Source of the DNA: Thalassobacter stenotrophicus
GTDB lineage: Bacteria > Pseudomonadota > Alphaproteobacteria > Rhodobacterales > Rhodobacteraceae
Assembly: GCF_001458315.1 (NCBI RefSeq)
Contig: NZ_CYRX01000008.1
Location: forward strand, 62,001-126,000
Direction: 5' to 3'
Length of the DNA: 64,000 bases
Under the pieces are notes generated by a model that worked only from the letters and a program-made list of their open reading frames with translations, did no database searches and was not told the origin of the DNA. Within the stretch, counting starts at the first letter, position 1. Each line of letters begins with the position of its first letter. The translations under genes and the position numbers were made by a program. This document shows positions 33,823-41,647 of the stretch, in pieces.

Positions 33823-35886
33823 TTATCCATTCAGCCTGCTGCCATGGCTGGCAAACCGCCCGCGCAGAGCGCCGCTGCCGCCGCGTCCTGGGGAGGAGCG
33901 CGATGCCGGCGGCGGCGCCTTTGATATATCAGGCTCTGGTGCCGTCACCTGGGTTGGGTCATGCCCATCGGGCACGGATGCCTCGAGGTTGGTTTGTCGT
34001 TCGATCCCTTCCGGGATCCGCTGGACGTTCAGCGTGTAGCCAATGGCCGCACAGAGCGCCTCGCAATCTAGAAAGTGGTTGTTGCGCGAGCGTTTCACCC
34101 AGACGGGCTTGCCCTCAACCACGACACGTGCCTCTGAGGTCAGCTGCTTGCAGTATTCCTCGGAGACCTGTTCATGGACATGAAACGCCCCCGGCTGATC
34201 GGCCGGCGTGCGAATGCGCGACGTCACCAGCGATTTGAAAAAGTCGGTCGAGAGCGTCACCAGATCGATCGAATAGAGCGCCTTTTTGCCATCGGGCTTT
34301 ACCTCGATTTTTGAGACCCGATAGGGCGGGCTCTGGATGTCTTTCCCCTTGGTGGGCGCGCAGAGCCAGCTGTAGCGACGGCAGAACTCATAGACCTTGT
34401 GCTCATTCCCGAGCTCCGGCTTGTCCGGCCGGAAGCCGGAGTCCACAAACACCTTCTCGATCTGCATCCCGCCCATCGGCGTCAGCATCAGGTCTGCCAG
34501 CGCCGACCAGACATCGTCATCTTCTGTGGGCCCATAAAGCTGACCGTTATCAATCAGCCAGGACGTGCCCCGCGCCCCGAAGGCCCGAATTACATAGACT
34601 AGACTGAACTTCTGCACGTCCACGCCCATGACGAGGCGCAACCCGCCCGCGGGGACATCGCCCGACCGGTAGGGTTGGCGGCGTTCCATGATCTCCTGCC
34701 AGTCCGGCACATCGCCTGAAGCGGTCATGGCGTAGCACTCGCCAAAACCCGCATTCATCGCCGTCTGAATGCGGTTGTGATCCCCCGACTGCAGCGCGGT
34801 CAGATAGGTTTCCGCGCGCTGCCCCCAGGTGACAAACGGCGAGCAGAGCCCCGATGTCCACATCGACAGGGTCGAGCTGTCGGCGGGAGCGCCAGTCACG
34901 CGTGGGGCGTCATCCTTGAATTCGACCCGCTGTCCTGGCGCCACCATGGCACCGCGCGTGTTCATCCAGACCTTATCGGCCTCAGAATGCTGGCCGCCGC
35001 AGCGCGGACATTCGAGCGTGGCGGCCTGTTTGGCCTGCGCAGGCGTCGCGCGGTCGGGCCAGCGCAGCTGCTTGAAGCGCGGAATGAAGAACTCCTCACA
35101 ATGCCGGCACGGCCAGGCCCAGTGATGCCGCGTGCCCTCCTGCCAGAGTTTCCAAATCGGGCTTTCGAGATCCTCCGGCGCTGATCGTGCCCAGAACTCG
35201 AGGCCACTGCTGTCATCCGGTTCGATTTCCACGAGGCCTCGCGCCGGTGTGCTGGTAATCGCCGTCACAAAATCGGCGTAGGTCTCGCCTCGGGCCTCGA
35301 CCAAGCCCAGAACATCGCCTTGGCCTTTCACATTGGCCATCATCTCATCGTATTCGTCGATCAGCGCCAAGGCTGCGGGATCAGATTTCAGCGCCGTGGA
35401 GGAGCCCGCATGGGCAAGGCGCAGCCGTACACCAGCCACATGCTTCAGCGTCTTTTTCATCCGGCGGCCGCGCACCACCTTGTTGGCCAGCGTGTCGGCC
35501 TCATCCAACAACGCCATCAGCCGCGGTTCGAACTGGTCGGTCAGGAATTCCTTTGTCGGGCCCACATACAAAATTGGCGCCGGGCGCTGGTCGAGCCGCG
35601 CGCCAATGATATCCAGCATGCTGTCCGTCTTGCCCGACTGTGCCGAAGTCACCGCCACCACCCTGCGATAACCACCGCGATGCACCGCCGAAGACCAAGG
35701 GATCATGTAAGGCGTCAGCCCCGGATCACGGGGGCCGGGAATGCCGGCAGTTTCTGGATAAATCCGGTGTGCCGCCGCCCAAGGCGCCGGGTCACGCTTC
35801 TCGCTCGGCCTCCAGATCGCCGCTGCCAGCGACCAGAGCTGCCCCTGCTTTGTCGGCCGCCCCTGCAATACGTTCAAGCGCGCCAT
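33823..35886 (-). CDS. Terminase large subunit (lambda GpA family)
   Basis: 687 residues. ATPase/nuclease packaging motor. Walker A variant SAQSGKTDSML (about 81-91), Walker B ALALIDEYDE (about 172-181), a zinc-finger pair (CRHC and CPRCGG), and the nuclease acid in RLVMGVDVQKFS. GpA-type enzymes cut cos sites, so packaging is probably cos-type. Start at 35886 is preceded by GAGGTG and lies 95 bases inside the small-subunit gene in another frame. The C-terminal 55 residues are Ser/Gly/Arg-rich. Confidence 0.93.
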   Translation of the reverse strand: MARLNVLQGRPTKQGQLWSLAAAIWRPSEKRDPAPWAAAHRIYPETAGIPGPRDPGLTPYMIPWSSAVHRGGYRRVVAVTSAQSGKTDSMLDIIGARLDQRPAPILYVGPTKEFLTDQFEPRLMALLDEADTLANKVVRGRRMKKTLKHVAGVRLRLAHAGSSTALKSDPAALALIDEYDEMMANVKGQGDVLGLVEARGETYADFVTAITSTPARGLVEIEPDDSSGLEFWARSAPEDLESPIWKLWQEGTRHHWAWPCRHCEEFFIPRFKQLRWPDRATPAQAKQAATLECPRCGGQHSEADKVWMNTRGAMVAPGQRVEFKDDAPRVTGAPADSSTLSMWTSGLCSPFVTWGQRAETYLTALQSGDHNRIQTAMNAGFGECYAMTASGDVPDWQEIMERRQPYRSGDVPAGGLRLVMGVDVQKFSLVYVIRAFGARGTSWLIDNGQLYGPTEDDDVWSALADLMLTPMGGMQIEKVFVDSGFRPDKPELGNEHKVYEFCRRYSWLCAPTKGKDIQSPPYRVSKIEVKPDGKKALYSIDLVTLSTDFFKSLVTSRIRTPADQPGAFHVHEQVSEEYCKQLTSEARVVVEGKPVWVKRSRNNHFLDCEALCAAIGYTLNVQRIPEGIERQTNLEASVPDGHDPTQVTAPEPDISKAPPPASRSSPGRGGSGALRGRFASHGSRLNG

Positions 35887-36289
35887 CGATCACCTCTTCG
35901 AGCGCGCGCCGCGCCTCCATATCGCGCGTATAGCGCGCCGCGAGACCCGCAAGTTCCGCGCGCACCAGCGCCGCCATCTCACCCACGACGGCCTTTGCAT
36001 CCTCCACCAGGATCAGTTCCCGGCTGCGTTCCTGGATCCTGAGTTCAATCTCACGCGTGCGCGCTTCCGTGGCCCGACTGGCCACCGCGGCTTTGTTGTT
36101 CTTTGACAGCTGGTCTTCGTAATAGGCCAGAGCCCCGCGAATGACGCCAACCAGCGTGTATTCCCCGCGCTGCGCCCGATCCATATAGCCGGATTTGACC
36201 AAGCCCTGGACCCAGCGGTCCGAGCGCCCGAGCAGGGCTGCGGCCTGGGATACCGTAATGGTTTGGCCGCGGGGTTTGCCGTCCGACAT
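35792..36289 (-). CDS. Terminase small subunit (Nu1-like)
   Basis: 165 residues. Winged-helix DNA-binding N-terminus: ITVSQAAALLGRSDRWVQGL then GEYTLVGVIRGAL, with a long helix after residue 60 (YYEDQLSKNNKAAVASRATE). Recognises the packaging site and docks GpA. Overlaps the large-subunit gene. Confidence 0.88.
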   Translation of the reverse strand: MSDGKPRGQTITVSQAAALLGRSDRWVQGLVKSGYMDRAQRGEYTLVGVIRGALAYYEDQLSKNNKAAVASRATEARTREIELRIQERSRELILVEDAKAVVGEMAALVRAELAGLAARYTRDMEARRALEEVIDGALERIAGAADKAGAALVAGSGDLEAEREA

Positions 36290-36292
36290 GGG

Positions 36293-36505
36293 TCACAGCC
36301 TCCATCGTTCGAATAAGCGGCGAAGTGCGTATCCACGGATCAATGAGACGGCTGTGAAGATCAGCCCAAGGCCAAGGTTCTCGACCACACCGACGCGCAA
36401 CCCAAAGGTCGGAAACACTGCGAACTGCGTGGCAACCGCCAACGCGTAGCCCACCGCCGTGTTGGTCACCGCCTCGATCAGAGATCCGCGTCTTGATTGC
36501 GCCAT
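36293..36505 (-). CDS. Small membrane protein, DUF7220-like
   Basis: 70 residues with two hydrophobic segments (about 12-34 and 40-60) and a basic end (RGYALRRLFERWRL). Begins MAQSRRGSLIEAVTNTAVGY. The same small protein occurs beside terminase genes of related prophages as I recall; function unknown. A longer start at 36523 is possible. First minus-strand gene of the packaging operon, divergent from the small plus-strand genes. Confidence 0.65.
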   Translation of the reverse strand: MAQSRRGSLIEAVTNTAVGYALAVATQFAVFPTFGLRVGVVENLGLGLIFTAVSLIRGYALRRLFERWRL

Positions 36506-36607
36506 GTGTCCATCTAAAGCCATGTAATTGCTGCGATTATAGTAGATATACTCAGGCGTAAGAGCGAAGATTCCTTGACGCAAACGACGCACCCAAGGAC
36601 CTCGCCC

Positions 36608-36790
36608 ATGACCATCGCCGAACGTTACAACGCCGCCGCCGCCAAACTCCTGCCGCATATGGCTGCCGACCTGACGGTCGATCCGGCCATCACGGATGCC
36701 AACCACATCGACGAGATTGTCTTTCGCCGCAGCGAATACCTCGGCGGCATGGCCATCGCCATCCTCGCCATGATCGACCAACAGAACTGA
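36608..36790 (+). CDS. Small phage protein of unknown function
   Basis: 60 residues, acidic and helical: MTIAERYNAAAAKLLPHMAA then EYLGGMAIAILAMIDQQN. First of six plus-strand genes that interrupt the minus-strand late/early blocks. A TTGACG lies about 35 bases upstream and could be part of a divergent promoter. No family recognised. Confidence 0.6.
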   Translation: MTIAERYNAAAAKLLPHMAADLTVDPAITDANHIDEIVFRRSEYLGGMAIAILAMIDQQN

Positions 36791-36801
36791 GGGAACCAAA
36801 C

Positions 36802-37020
36802 ATGAGTGCTATTACCACCATCCGCATTTATCACGACACGCTGCCCGCGCATTTTGATCGTTCACGGCCGGACGCTGTTGCTGAGGCCATCCAGACGGCT
36901 CTGCGCGAAGATGGGGTCGCCGCTCAAGCCTCCGACGTTTTCTCGCATCTGAAGATTGAACTGCCCACAAACCAGTTGGTCGAGGCAAGTCGCGTCTTAG
37001 CCGAACTTCATCTCATTTGA
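36802..37020 (+). CDS. Small phage protein of unknown function
   Basis: 72 residues: MSAITTIRIYHDTLPAHFDR then VAEAIQTALREDGVAAQASD. GAGGGAACC is a few bases before the ATG. Alpha/beta composition, no membrane segment. Twelve bases after its neighbour, so co-transcribed. Unknown function. Confidence 0.6.
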   Translation: MSAITTIRIYHDTLPAHFDRSRPDAVAEAIQTALREDGVAAQASDVFSHLKIELPTNQLVEASRVLAELHLI

Positions 37021-37032
37021 CGGAAAACACCG

Positions 37033-37317
37033 ATGAGCACCCGCGCACAGATCGCGATCGAGACCGGGCCAGACGAATGGGCCCATGTTTACTGCCACTT
37101 TGACGGCTACCCCGCGCACATGCTGCCCGCGTTGGCGGCTTGGACGCCTGAGGACATCCTCGCTGCCCGGGAAATCCGACAGGTTCGTGCCGACAAATTG
37201 GACTGTTTTGATCCACCCCGCGCGCCCCGGATCCTGCCCCGTCCGACATGCGAGCTCTCGCATCTCTACATCTGGCAATACAGCGGCTGGGTCGATTTTA
37301 CGGACCACGCCGAATGA
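37033..37317 (+). CDS. Small phage protein with CHFDGYP motif
   Basis: 94 residues. MSTRAQIAIETGPDEWAHVY then CHFDGYPAHMLPALAAW: the opening Ser-Thr-Arg and the Tyr-Cys-His-x-Asp-Gly-Tyr-Pro pattern recur in small proteins of many unrelated phages and plasmids. Ends YIWQYSGWVDFTDHAE. The role of the family is not known to me. Confidence 0.7.
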   Translation: MSTRAQIAIETGPDEWAHVYCHFDGYPAHMLPALAAWTPEDILAAREIRQVRADKLDCFDPPRAPRILPRPTCELSHLYIWQYSGWVDFTDHAE

Positions 37318-37419
37318 TCAATTAGCAATAATAGAACACTGATTTTGCTACACTTTCAGGCGAAGTGGAGCGACTCTGACCTCACAGAACGAGACGTAAC
37401 TCAGCCCACGGAGCCCGCA

Positions 37420-37767
37420 ATGACCAACCCCGCCGCCACCCTGATCACCGACTTTCGCACCCGCGCAGATGAGATTGACCGCCTGCTTGCCCCAACTGGC
37501 TGCGCCACGATCGCCTTGCACAACTGGATCGTCATCGACGATTTCGGGCCGCTGACCTTCACCTTGACGCCCGAGGGCAAGAAGCATCGTGCCACCTGCA
37601 GCGGCCATGGCAGCGCGCACAAGGTCAACCGCTTCACCCGCGAGGATGCTGAGCGCCTTGCCACAGCCTGCAATGCCCACGCGGTTTTCTGGGCCGATGC
37701 TGCACGCGAAGAGGCCACAACACTGCGGCAGCACATCGCCAAGCTGGAAGCCGCAAAAGCGGCCTGA
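37420..37767 (+). CDS. Small phage protein of unknown function
   Basis: 115 residues, start MTNPAATLITDFRTRADEID. Contains VIDDFGPLTFTLTPEGKKH and a C-terminal helix (EATTLRQHIAKLEAAKAA). Shares the MTNPA N-terminus with the next gene. A 102-base gap before it may hold its own promoter. Confidence 0.6.
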   Translation: MTNPAATLITDFRTRADEIDRLLAPTGCATIALHNWIVIDDFGPLTFTLTPEGKKHRATCSGHGSAHKVNRFTREDAERLATACNAHAVFWADAAREEATTLRQHIAKLEAAKAA

Positions 37768-37782
37768 ACCAAGGATTAACCG

Positions 37783-38184
37783 ATGACCAACCCCGCAATT
37801 CTTCCCAGCCGCAACACCGATTACGGGTTCTTCGGAACCCTGACGACCTGCCCGGAGCGGGACAGGCGCACGAGCGACGTCTGGATCTTGGCCAGCCGTC
37901 TCATTGCCCAAGCCATCAACGCCACCTCCGAGGAGGAGATGATCGGCATTCGCGACTTCCTCGATAGCCGCTCGGGGCGGCATTTCGCGGACGAGGTGGT
38001 TGGCGCGCTGCAGTGTGGTGCGCCGGATTGCGAAGCCGCCATCACCGCCGCCATTGCCAAATGGCAGGACTGGCGCATCACCCGCGCGACAGAGCGCACC
38101 GACGGAATCCCCGCAGGGCTGCCTTACCTTACGGGCTGGGTTCAGCATTTTGCGGTCACCGCTGCAATGGAAGAGCAGCACTGA
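37783..38184 (+). CDS. Small phage protein of unknown function
   Basis: 133 residues. YGFFGTLTTCPERDRRTSDV then WILASRLIAQAINATSEEEM; the C-terminal CGAPDCEAAITAAIAKWQDW is helical. Commonly found in plasmid and phage accessory blocks of Rhodobacterales as far as I recall; function unknown. Confidence 0.65.
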   Translation: MTNPAILPSRNTDYGFFGTLTTCPERDRRTSDVWILASRLIAQAINATSEEEMIGIRDFLDSRSGRHFADEVVGALQCGAPDCEAAITAAIAKWQDWRITRATERTDGIPAGLPYLTGWVQHFAVTAAMEEQH

Positions 38185-38276
38185 ACTTGAGCCGGACCCG
38201 TTCAGCCCGCCCGCGTGGCGGGCTTTCGGCAGTAGAAGGCGTTGCACGCTGCCGCGCCGAATTGCCGGAGAGCACC

Positions 38277-38546
38277 ATGGCCAAGGCCGCAAATACCACG
38301 AACCCCCAAACACCCGAGGATCAAGACGCCTCGGCCCCCAAGCCCCAGAGGGTCACCAAACAGCAGATCATGATCGACATGCTGTCGCGCCCGGAAGGCG
38401 CAAGCATCGAAGAGCTGATCGAGGCGACCGGCTGGCTTTCACATACCTGTCGAGGCGCCATGTCAGGCGTGCTCAAGAAAAAGCTGGGGCTGACCATAAC
38501 CTCCGAGAAGGAAGGTCAGCGTGGGCGGGTCTATCGGTTAACGTAA
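38277..38546 (+). CDS. DUF3489-type small winged-helix-like protein
   Basis: 89 residues. Core RVTKQQIMIDMLSRPEGASI then EELIEATGWLSHTCRGAMSG and LKKKLGLTITSEKEGQRGRV is the DUF3489 pattern, a wHTH-like fold that probably binds DNA. Start at 38277 has GGAGAGC nearby; the longer frame upstream is a shadow of the previous gene. Confidence 0.82.
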   Translation: MAKAANTTNPQTPEDQDASAPKPQRVTKQQIMIDMLSRPEGASIEELIEATGWLSHTCRGAMSGVLKKKLGLTITSEKEGQRGRVYRLT

Positions 38547-38577
38547 GCCCAGCCCACCGCCGCTCTGCGATGCCCGA

Positions 38578-38844
38578 TCAATAATGGAAGCGCAGCTGAG
38601 CGATTTCCAAGCTTTGGTGATCTCCTGAGCCGCTGACGCGGTAGACCATCCTATCTTCATGCGAAATCCTGCGCGACCACCAACCCGAGAGGTCTCCCCG
38701 CAAAGGTTCAGGTTTGCCTACGCCCTTGAAGGGCGTGCGTTGGCATTGCTTGATAAGTTCATTGATCCTATCACGGACCTTGGGATTGTTATCAGCCCAA
38801 TACAGATAATCTTCCCAAGCTTCGTCAGAAAAAACCAGCTTCAC
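38578..38844 (-). CDS. yoeB: YoeB-type toxin (Txe/YoeB family)
   Basis: 88 residues. Ribosome-dependent mRNA endonuclease. Family motifs: MKLVFSDEAWEDYLYWADNN, PEPLRGDLSGWWSRRISHED, RMVYRV and the C-terminal IAQLRFHY with the catalytic-type His-Tyr end. GTG start at 38844 overlaps the antitoxin stop (GTGA). Confidence 0.95.
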   Translation of the reverse strand: MKLVFSDEAWEDYLYWADNNPKVRDRINELIKQCQRTPFKGVGKPEPLRGDLSGWWSRRISHEDRMVYRVSGSGDHQSLEIAQLRFHY

Positions 38845-39092
38845 TCCAGCAACTCACGCGCTTCCCCACCCTCACCATCAAGCTGGCTGATGGCGGACCG
38901 CAAACGGGAAGCATTGCGTGGGTTCGACAACAAATGAAGCGTTTCGTTAATCGCGCTCCAGGCTTCCAGAGACACGACGACGACGGCCTCGCCCTTCTTC
39001 CGCGTTACGATGACTTCTTCTTTGTCGTTGATCGCGCGATCCATCACAGACTTGAGCTGTGCACGCGCATCCGAATAGGTCATGACGTTCAT
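38841..39092 (-). CDS. yefM: YefM-type antitoxin
   Basis: 83 residues. Phd/YefM fold: MNVMTYSDARAQLKSVMDRA, EEVIVTRKKGEAVVVVSLEA then WSAINETLHLLSNPRNASRL, the Leu-Leu-Ser-Asn-Pro motif being typical of YefM. Start at 39092 is preferred to 39203 because GGGAGA precedes it and the upstream part is promoter DNA. Represses the operator at 39121-39137. Confidence 0.94.
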   Translation of the reverse strand: MNVMTYSDARAQLKSVMDRAINDKEEVIVTRKKGEAVVVVSLEAWSAINETLHLLSNPRNASRLRSAISQLDGEGGEARELLE

Positions 39093-39120
39093 AGTGGCTC
39101 TCCCGAAAACGCTCAATATA

Positions 39121-39137
39121 TGTACGATATATTGTAC
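39121..39137. promoter_or_regulatory. YefM-YoeB operator: two TGTAC cores 12 bp apart
   Basis: TGTAC at 39121-39125 and again at 39133-39137, each followed by GAT, giving a centre spacing of 12 bp. The E. coli yefM-yoeB operator uses TGTACA cores at the same spacing. Lies 29 bases before the antitoxin start, over the expected promoter. Confidence 0.7.
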
Positions 39138-39180
39138 GATTTCAAGGGGCCAGGTTTCGGTTCGGCGCGGTGGTAGGTCC

Positions 39181-40494
39181 TCAGCCGTGCATTTCAGCAT
39201 CAACCGGCCCGGTCTCGCCGGAGTTCAGCGCGTCAAAACTCTGTCCGCTGCTTTCCAGCACCGCGGTCTCGCCCGTGAACTCCTGCCAGCGACGGACAAT
39301 GACATCGACGTATTTCGGATCAAGCTCGATCAGGGACGCGTGGCGCCCGGTCTTTTCCGCTGCGATCAGCGTGGTGCCACTGCCACCAAAGGGATCGAAC
39401 ACCAGATCACCCTTGCGGCTTGAATTCCGGATCGCGCGTTCCACGAGGGACACCGGCTTCATCGTCGGATGCAGATCATTCTTGTGCGGCCGCTCAATGT
39501 TCCAGACATCGCCCTGGTCGCGATCGCCGCACCAGTGGCGTTTCACGCCCTCGGGCCAGCCGTAGAGTATCGGCTCGTATTGCCGCTGGTAGTCCGCGCG
39601 GCCCAGCGTGAAGCGGTCCTTCGCCCAGATGATGAAGGTCGACCAGTGCCCGCCGGCGGATTTGAACGCCGCCTGCAGCGTCTGCAATTCGCTCGATGAC
39701 ATGCAGATGTAAACGGCGCCGTCGGTGTGCGCGTTGATCAGCACACAAGCATCATAGAGAAACTGCCCAAAGCCATCGCCCAAGGCATCGTTCTTGATCC
39801 GCCGCCCCTTGCCGGCCTTTTCGGCGCCAACGCCGCCTGCGTAGTCCACATTGTATGGCGGATCGCAAAAGCAGAGGTCGGCTTTCACATCGCCCAGGAC
39901 CTTCTGCACGTCGGTGGCAACCGTACTGTCGCCACAGAGCAGCCGGTGCTTGCCCAGCACCCAGAGATCACCAGGCCGCGTGACAGGCGCTTCGGGCACC
40001 TCTGGCACGTCATCGGGGTCCGTGAGGCCGCCTGTGGTGTCGATTAGCGCGTCAGGCAGGATCTCGGCGAGGTCTTCGGCGCTGAAGCCAATCAGCGACA
40101 TATCCTCGATCCCGAAATCCTCGCGCAACTCCCCAATCTCGATGCGCAGCATCTCCGGGTCCCACTCGGCGATTTCCGCGAGACGATTGTCGGCCAGCGT
40201 GTAGAGCCGCCGGTCTTCTTCCGCCCAGCCGCGCGCGACCATCACTGGGACCTCGGCCAAGCCCAGCTGGGCGGCGGCCATCAGCCGGCCGTGGCCCGCA
40301 ATGATCGTGCCGTCTTCCGCCACCAGCATTGGGATGGTGAAACCGAACCGCTCCATCGAGGCCGCGATCTGGTCGATCTGTTCCGGTGGATGTTGGCGCG
40401 CGTTTTTTGCGTAGGGGACCAAGTCGGCCACCTGCCACATCTCGACCTGTGCCGCGGGCCAGGCCTGCGGGGTGATTTTGGATTGGACTGTCAT
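39181..40494 (-). CDS. ParB-domain DNA methyltransferase fusion
   Basis: 437 residues. N-terminal ParB-like domain (about 20-115: LVPYAKNARQHPPEQIDQIA, IIAGHGRLMAAAQLGL) fused to an N4-cytosine/N6-adenine methyltransferase: catalytic DPPYNVDY (211-218) and the AdoMet motif FDPFGGSGTTLIAAE near the C-terminus. Phage enzymes of this type modify the genome against host restriction. AGGATCCCG precedes ATG 40494; ATG 40512 and 40527 are alternatives. No cognate endonuclease is nearby, so an orphan. Confidence 0.92.
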   Translation of the reverse strand: MTVQSKITPQAWPAAQVEMWQVADLVPYAKNARQHPPEQIDQIAASMERFGFTIPMLVAEDGTIIAGHGRLMAAAQLGLAEVPVMVARGWAEEDRRLYTLADNRLAEIAEWDPEMLRIEIGELREDFGIEDMSLIGFSAEDLAEILPDALIDTTGGLTDPDDVPEVPEAPVTRPGDLWVLGKHRLLCGDSTVATDVQKVLGDVKADLCFCDPPYNVDYAGGVGAEKAGKGRRIKNDALGDGFGQFLYDACVLINAHTDGAVYICMSSSELQTLQAAFKSAGGHWSTFIIWAKDRFTLGRADYQRQYEPILYGWPEGVKRHWCGDRDQGDVWNIERPHKNDLHPTMKPVSLVERAIRNSSRKGDLVFDPFGGSGTTLIAAEKTGRHASLIELDPKYVDVIVRRWQEFTGETAVLESSGQSFDALNSGETGPVDAEMHG

Positions 40495-40963
40495 CGGGAT
40501 CCTGTCGGGCATGGGCCAACGCCCCACTGAGACGAAACCAACCGCAGGGGGTCATTTCGGTTCGCGGAAAGCGAAACGGCCATGTTTTATTGGGGTTCGG
40601 CGCGTGTGAACGGGGCTCAACAAGCGCGAAACGAAGTGGATTTCAGGGGGGTACGTTTCGCCAATTCGAGGCCTAAACCCCTGATTTCATTGAGGCGGAC
40701 CCTCTTTGAAACGAAGCGAAATGGATTTTTGAAACGAGAAAAAACGCTCAAATATCGCGAGGCGGCGGCCCCGCATCGAACTTTCTCTCAGAAGGGACCC
40801 AAGGGGTCCCCCGTCCGTCTGTGTAGTGGCCTGTCAGCGTGCTGTTTGGCCCGTTGCAGGTGTTTTATCGCAGCCAAGACTCGCGGTCCAACAAATAAAT
40901 GTCCCGCTGTTATCTTTTCTTGTTGCCATTGGAAAGACTCACCTTTTTTGTCCCGCTCGGCCG
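40495..40963. other. Intergenic region with CGAAACG repeats and a hairpin
   Basis: No supported gene in about 470 bases. GCGAAACG or its complement recurs at about 40571, 40626, 40654 and, as GAAACGAA/GAAACGAG, at 40708 and 40731. A GGGACCC-AA-GGGGTCCC hairpin is at 40794-40810. Two TGTCCCGC boxes lie at 40900-40907 and 40949-40956. Looks regulatory, serving the methyltransferase gene. Confidence 0.5.
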
Positions 40964-41497
40964 TCACACGTCCAAAAGCTGCTCAATTTGACGTGTGGCC
41001 TCGGCCAGCACATCGGGTTGCGCCGCCTCAAATGCGTCGCGTGTCGCGTCCTGCACCATCTCTTTCGGGATGGCTGGACCAAACATTTTCCGTATCGGCA
41101 GCCGGGCACTCCCCTCTCGAACGAAGGCGTTGTTGGCAAGCGAGCCCACGAGGAAGGCACTGTCAAACCGCTGCCAGCGGCCCCAGGGCTTGGCTCGCAC
41201 ACCGTAGGCAAACTGTCGTGGGCTGAAATGCGACAGGCCCAGATAATCGCCGCGGGCCTCGATCGTGTATGTCAGGTTAGAGAACGTCGATCGGATCGAA
41301 CGTGTCTCACGGTTGATGAGCGCGGCCTTTGCACCTGTTTGTTGACGAAGGGCACGGCGCACCTGGGTGCGGACCTTGTTGCCCTCGCTATTCAGCGCAC
41401 GATTGAAGGCCCGTGTCGCCGCCTGTTCACTCAGTCGGGCGACCGCGGCTTCGAAGTGAATGCGGGTCTGATCGAGATCGCGGATGATGACATTCAC
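40964..41497 (-). CDS. Minor tail protein Z-like / gp10-like
   Basis: 177 residues. Resembles lambda gpZ-type minor tail proteins: FEAAVARLSEQAATRAFNRA, LNSEGNKVRTQVRRALRQQT and a C-terminal MVQDATRDAFEAAQPDVLAE helix. GTG start at 41497 is the first in-frame start after the repeat-rich upstream region; ATG 41635 would read through the repeats. It sits in the early region, far from the tail genes, and tail Z proteins are not needed in P2-type tails. Confidence 0.65.
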   Translation of the reverse strand: MNVIIRDLDQTRIHFEAAVARLSEQAATRAFNRALNSEGNKVRTQVRRALRQQTGAKAALINRETRSIRSTFSNLTYTIEARGDYLGLSHFSPRQFAYGVRAKPWGRWQRFDSAFLVGSLANNAFVREGSARLPIRKMFGPAIPKEMVQDATRDAFEAAQPDVLAEATRQIEQLLDV

Positions 41498-41560
41498 GGA
41501 CCCTGCCTTCCACGCACACGACACCGAGTATATCGTTTTTATAGCCCTGGAAAATTTTTC

Positions 41561-41598
41561 TGTCTCGCTTTCCGATGTCCCGCTGAAAAGTGTCCCGC
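41561..41598. repeat. Three TGTCYCGC boxes at 15-bp pitch
   Basis: TGTCTCGC at 41561, TGTCCCGC at 41576 and 41591, exactly 15 bases apart, in the 150-base gap upstream of the tail-Z-like gene. Two more copies in the same orientation lie beyond that gene (40900, 40949), and an inverted copy is at 58794-58801 near the right end of the prophage. Candidate operator or iteron. Confidence 0.6.
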
Positions 41599-41647
41599 AG
41601 GAACGAAAGGGGTTGACAGGGCGGCCGTGACGCAACCGCCCCGACGT

